64,000 bases of DNA from Gorsachius magnificus (Eukaryota; Chordata; Aves; Pelecaniformes; Ardeidae): the NCBI GenBank assembly GCA_034008185.1, contig CM067109.1:31838885-31902884 (forward strand). The letters run 5' to 3'. A program made the translations under genes and the position numbers. Shown here piece by piece: positions 61,315-64,000 of the stretch. The notes under the pieces were generated by a model. That model saw nothing but the letters and a program-made list of their open reading frames with translations. It was not told the DNA's origin and did not search any database. How positions within the stretch are numbered: position 1 is the stretch's first letter; the number at the start of each line of letters is the position of its first letter.

Positions 61315-64000
61315 TGAGCCTAAACTTTACAAATACATATTAAAAAATTGGGATAATTTCCTTTTCAGATAGATTGTTTCCTGCAAAGATGAAGAAATAG
61401 GAATATTTCTCTATTTTGGGTGCTCGTAGAAATTGGCAGTACTTCTTAAATCTTCCCTTAGTTAAAGCTGACAGTTGTTGCATTTCTTTTGTCATTAAGC
61501 AAATGGTTACATTTATTCATATATGTTACTGAATGTGAAGAAATACATTGCTTGTCCAAGGGCAGTTAGTTAAGATAAGCCTTGCCTTCCTGCTGTTAAC
61601 TAATGAAATTTGTGTGTCCTGGAAACTTGAGCATGATGACAGATTATTCGTGCCTTATTTTTGTCAATGTTCTGTAATTGCAATAGGGGGTCATGAATTA
61701 AATGCATCTTTGCCAATAATAATTACTTTGTCACAGCTTTTATGACAAATATCATTTAAGTTGATGTTTATGAAAAGCAAACAATGTATCACTACTATTG
61801 ACTAGGGAAAGTCTTTTCCAGTTTAAGTTTGAAATAAATCTGCTAAACGTCATTTTTCACCTTTTCTACCTTTTGTTTTCTGAGGGAGGGAGAGCAAAAG
61901 AGCCCAATATCAGGATTTGTGTGTGTTTGTAAGATAAGTGTGTGCCATACTGCCATTTAATTTAAAATTAGTTGGTTTTATATTAATGGTCAATCAAATA
62001 CTATAACTATTTCTAATAAATTTTATTATTAAAAGAAGGTTAGGAACTGATACTAATGAGTGCCCTAGCAAGTTTGGTGGAACTTTAGGATTAAATCCAT
62101 AAGTAAATACTTTGAGTGTTGCAGCCTCCTCTAGAAATGAATTTAAAAATGAAATTGCATTTGTATTTGAATTCAAAAGTGATTAAATTAAAACAATTTG
62201 CTTGTAATTTCTTACTCATTGGACTACGAAGGTATGTGTCATCTTAAATGTTTGTAAGTGATGTTTTAGTTTAATAGTATAAAATTTACTAGTATTTAAC
62301 TTCTAGTGTAGTATTGTTTGATCTCTGTTTAACCCTCTGTTAAAAAATATTTTAAAAGTGTTAGTCGAAAGAGAGACAATGTCCTCTTTCCCTGTGTGGC
62401 AAAGAGAGATCATCTGATCATAATTCTTGCACTGACTAGCTTTATTTCCATCTTCACCCTTTGTCAAAGATCAATAAATTTAACAACTTTTACCTTGCAT
62501 CATGGTAAGCTGTTGGTGGTTACATTTTAGTATAGAGGTAGCAACACAAATTTTAAGCAGAAAGATCCTATATAAACACACACCTGTAGTCAGGCAGTTT
62601 CTCTCAAAGCTATTTAATTGCTGTAATTTTTGATTTTTTTTTAATTTTTATTTAATGATATTTGGTGTCTTTCATGCTGATAGGACAGTGGTAGCCTGTG
62701 TACTTTTGTTTCAGTAGATAAAAATATTTCTGTGATGAGTAATGTCATAGCTTTATGTTTCTTTCTTTGTGTATTTTACATCCTTGTGTACGCAGTTGAG
62801 CTCGCTTGTAACCTGGTGAGCTGAGTTAGTGCAGGATAAATGCCTTGGCTCTGTGTGATTTGCCTGTATCTTGTGAAATGAATGCATTTCAGGAGTTTTG
62901 GTAAAAAGGAGTATAACAAAATTATGCCTGAGGTTAGCCTACCTGTGCATTGTGGTCAGTTACGGCATGCAAAGATTTCAGGGAAAATGCACATTGTTTG
63001 AGTATGTGATATAAAACACAGTATTGGAGGGCCTGGCCACATGCTTCATGCAGGGCAGATTTCTGAGTGGGTTGTATGTGGGCCTTAGTCGGTAGTCTAT
63101 AACAATGCACGGGTAAGGCAAACTAAGAAAGTTTTAGGACTGAATTAACAGATGAGCTTTTTGTAAACCTGTCTCTTTTCAAGCATAAAACTGAATTACA
63201 CTAGGTCCTTCCTGACCCTTCCCTTCTTCCTGTGCTGCCCCAAAATAAGTATGATTAAGCCAGTGTCTGACCAAGACAGGTAAAGATTTATGGAGTAATG
63301 AACTGGGAGAAAAGGGCTTTCTTCTACCATTAGTGCTGACTGCTGCAGTGTACTTACATGTTACATTCATGGCAGACTGACTCTCTGCTCATGTGAGAGC
63401 ATATTTTGCTCAGGCAGAGTTTATCCTGCTAGCTGTCTGTCTTCTGAGGAATATTTTACATGTTATGCAGACTTCCATTTATGTTTTTTAAATGGAAAAA
63501 AAAGACATATTAAGAGCTTCTTGCATTGCAGTGCACCTATTTAAATATGAGAACATGGTGTTCATTCTGTGCCAGTTACTATTTAAAGTCCTATCTCTTT
63601 TTCAGTTATTTCTGTTTGAGCTTCTGTAAGTTTTTATTAAGTGTGAGGCTTTTTGGCTGGAATTTAAGTGGCTTGTATTGTTGTACCTCAAAGTTTCATT
63701 TTGAATTATGATCTTTGCTTCAGAGCTGTTCCTTTTTGCTCCTTCAATTATTGAATAGAATGTAAAATAAACTAATGCTTATAGAGTCTAATTCAGAATA
63801 GTCAAAATATTGAATTTCTGTAAAACAATGCAGAACTGGAACTCATATATAATAGGCTGCAATATATAAAAAGAAAATGATTAAACCACATCTCACTTAT
63901 CATAGATCTTTTTAATAGGAGCAAAATCTGTGCCATTAGTTCCAGACCAGTGTATTTCCCATTCACAATGCTTTAGTGCATAACTTATAAATCTGTCCTC
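61315..64000. other. Unique AT-rich sequence to the window end
   Basis: No mobile element or gene recognised. Short open frames on both strands look random. Confidence 0.5.

Noticed and set aside
61016..61372. 118-codon open frame on the + strand
   Set aside because: It is antisense LTR sequence running into the flank.
1..64000. CRISPR array, phage or plasmid system, rRNA or tRNA genes
   Set aside because: No regularly spaced repeats, no operons, no cloverleaf or rRNA landmarks; repeat content is vertebrate.

Overview
The window looks like bird nuclear DNA with no gene that can be called with confidence. The evidence is the repeat content. There are at least ten fragments of CR1 retrotransposons (the dominant avian LINE), several ending in the diagnostic 3' octamer (attctatg)n. 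There are four solo LTRs of avian ERVL-like type, two of them with perfect 5-bp target duplications. There are also a few much older amniote relics: a CR1/L3-like LINE fossil and three MIR-like SINE tails. The unique sequence between them is AT-rich, rarely contains CpG, and has the random short open frames, homopolymer runs and G/T-rich tracts typical of vertebrate intron or intergenic DNA. No bacterial-type operons, rRNA, tRNA, CRISPR arrays or phage genes are visible.

Layout. 0-9 kb is mostly unique sequence with two short CR1 tails (0.7 and 4.0 kb). From 8.6 to 9.9 kb a long antisense CR1 is abutted by a solo LTR. 14.9-16.2 kb holds two CR1 copies of different subfamilies in a row, the first with an almost intact C-terminal part of the CR1 ORF2 frame; a cluster of long homopolymers follows to 16.8 kb. 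17-37 kb is nearly repeat-free apart from one old CR1, two MIR-like relics and a 46-bp tandem duplication. At 37.2 kb lies an LTR whose two ends resemble different LTR groups in this same window. At 42.2-43.6 kb lies the ancient LINE. 44.5-48.1 kb has a CR1, a MIR-like relic and a long LTR split by a nested CR1. Single LTR insertions at 52.7 kb and 60.7 kb are the best-preserved mobile elements.

The + strand carries more G than C (88 G, 56 C, 171 T, 165 A in eight lines of 60 bases counted by hand). In vertebrates this bias is seen on the sense strand of transcribed DNA, so the window may sit in the introns of a gene read left to right. Several short segments have good splice signals around an open frame (for example 435-473, 35286-35336, 45617-45696), and 4993-6022 could be a terminal exon with a poly(A) signal. 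None matches a protein I recognise and chance alone would produce some of them, so they are listed only as low-confidence candidates. I found no convincing undescribed system; the most informative objects are the mosaic LTR, the nested LTR/CR1 pair and the ancient LINE.
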